Below, piece after piece: positions 54,789-55,077 of a stretch of DNA of 55,077 bases. Made by a program: the position numbers and the translations under genes. Position 1 is the first letter of the stretch, and each line of letters starts with the position of its first letter. The notes under the pieces were generated by a model. It had not been told where the DNA came from. It did not search any database and was given only the letters and a program-made list of their open reading frames with translations. Origin of the DNA: Vibrio ichthyoenteri ATCC 700023 (GTDB taxonomy: Bacteria > Pseudomonadota > Gammaproteobacteria > Enterobacterales > Vibrionaceae); NCBI RefSeq assembly GCF_000222605.1, contig NZ_AFWF01000284.1, forward strand, positions 1 to 55,077, given 5' to 3'.

Positions 54789-54855
54789 TACTTTTTCTCA
54801 TGCAAACCTCTAACCATAATTTAAAATATAAGAAACTGGTCTGAATTTTAACTCT

Positions 54856-55077
54856 TTAGGAAAGCCCGTAGTATTTACTGATACCAGTACTCAAAACGTT
54901 AGCTGCTGTTGTCAAGGATATTAGCCAGCCACCACTTGCGGCTTTGGAGCACATGTTACCAATCCAAGTGCTTACGTTTGAACCAAATTGACCTGTTGAC
55001 GAAATATCACCATCACTTTCTATTGCTTGTTTTAGTTCTGCGATGTTTTTTTCTGGAACTTTATGTTCGGCTAAGAA
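54856..55077 (-). CDS. AbiTii-like protein (3' part only)
   Basis: 73 C-terminal residues in an open frame to the window edge. VPEKNIAELKQAIESDGDIS, then VSTWIGNMCSKAASGGWLISL and a final ISKYYGLS, resemble the C-terminus of AbiTii-domain proteins linked to phage abortive infection. The N-terminal AbiTii domain itself would be outside the window. Same strand as the DUF6602-like gene. Confidence 0.5.
   Translation of the reverse strand, partial: FLAEHKVPEKNIAELKQAIESDGDISSTGQFGSNVSTWIGNMCSKAASGGWLISLTTAANVLSTGISKYYGLS

Overview
The window looks like a Vibrio chromosome segment, most likely the second chromosome. That assignment is inference. It rests on the moderate GC content, small Vibrionaceae-type proteins (a DUF3316-like and a DUF2986-like protein), a dicarboxylate carrier very close to the Vibrio INDY type, and a nirB-nirD-nirC-cobA cluster of the kind carried by vibrios. 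No rRNA, tRNA, CRISPR array, transposase or integrase was seen.

Layout. 1-7 kb: metabolic and transport genes (3' end of a FabG-like reductase, a DASS carrier, a cNMP/CBS/DUF294 signalling protein overlapping a DnaQ-like exonuclease, a BCCT osmolyte transporter). 7.5-32.3 kb: a large surface-polysaccharide and secreted-matrix region. It has two parts. (a) A type I secretion pair with a coupled zinc-ribbon membrane protein faces a 1.6k-residue RTX repeat protein and a duplicated outer-membrane barrel. (b) A long + strand operon starts with a response regulator/PP2C phosphatase, a STAS protein, a sugar nucleotidyltransferase and a RsbW-like ATPase. It continues with a cellulose-synthase-like GT2, three tandem DUF3131 proteins (two lipoproteins), a Q/T-rich secreted protein and a lichenase-like GH16 enzyme. 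A fourth DUF3131 gene sits at 7.5-9.0 kb and an orphan soluble glycosyltransferase follows at 31 kb.

32.4-42.3 kb: a REC protein with a long helical tail, an unusual CDF-type transporter, a LysR regulator divergent from a methyltransferase, acetoacetyl-CoA synthetase divergent from phhA-phhB, an SH3-like membrane protein and a YjjG-type phosphatase. 42.5-47.4 kb: nitrite assimilation/respiration (nirB, nirD, nirC, cobA) behind a near-consensus FNR box and Nar-type heptamers. 47.6-52.8 kb: a degenerate HD-GYP protein, a GNAT gene split by an in-frame amber codon, a NYN-domain protein, DUF2986-like, DUF3316-like and an atypical POT transporter. 52.9 kb to the end: an AT-rich accessory edge with a gene fragment, a DUF6602-like protein and the 3' end of an AbiTii-like gene, probably the start of a defence island.

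How the genes fit together. The best candidate for an undescribed system is 7.5-32.3 kb. The model is a beta-glucan-type exopolysaccharide whose synthase has no PilZ domain and is controlled by a partner-switching module (phosphatase, STAS, anti-sigma-like kinase). It would be processed by DUF3131 and GH16 proteins, and co-delivered with a calcium-binding RTX matrix protein through a dedicated type I exporter. The GH16 active site resembles bacterial lichenases, so a mixed-linkage beta-1,3/1,4-glucan is the most testable guess for the product. Function assignments come from reading motifs by eye; no database search was possible.
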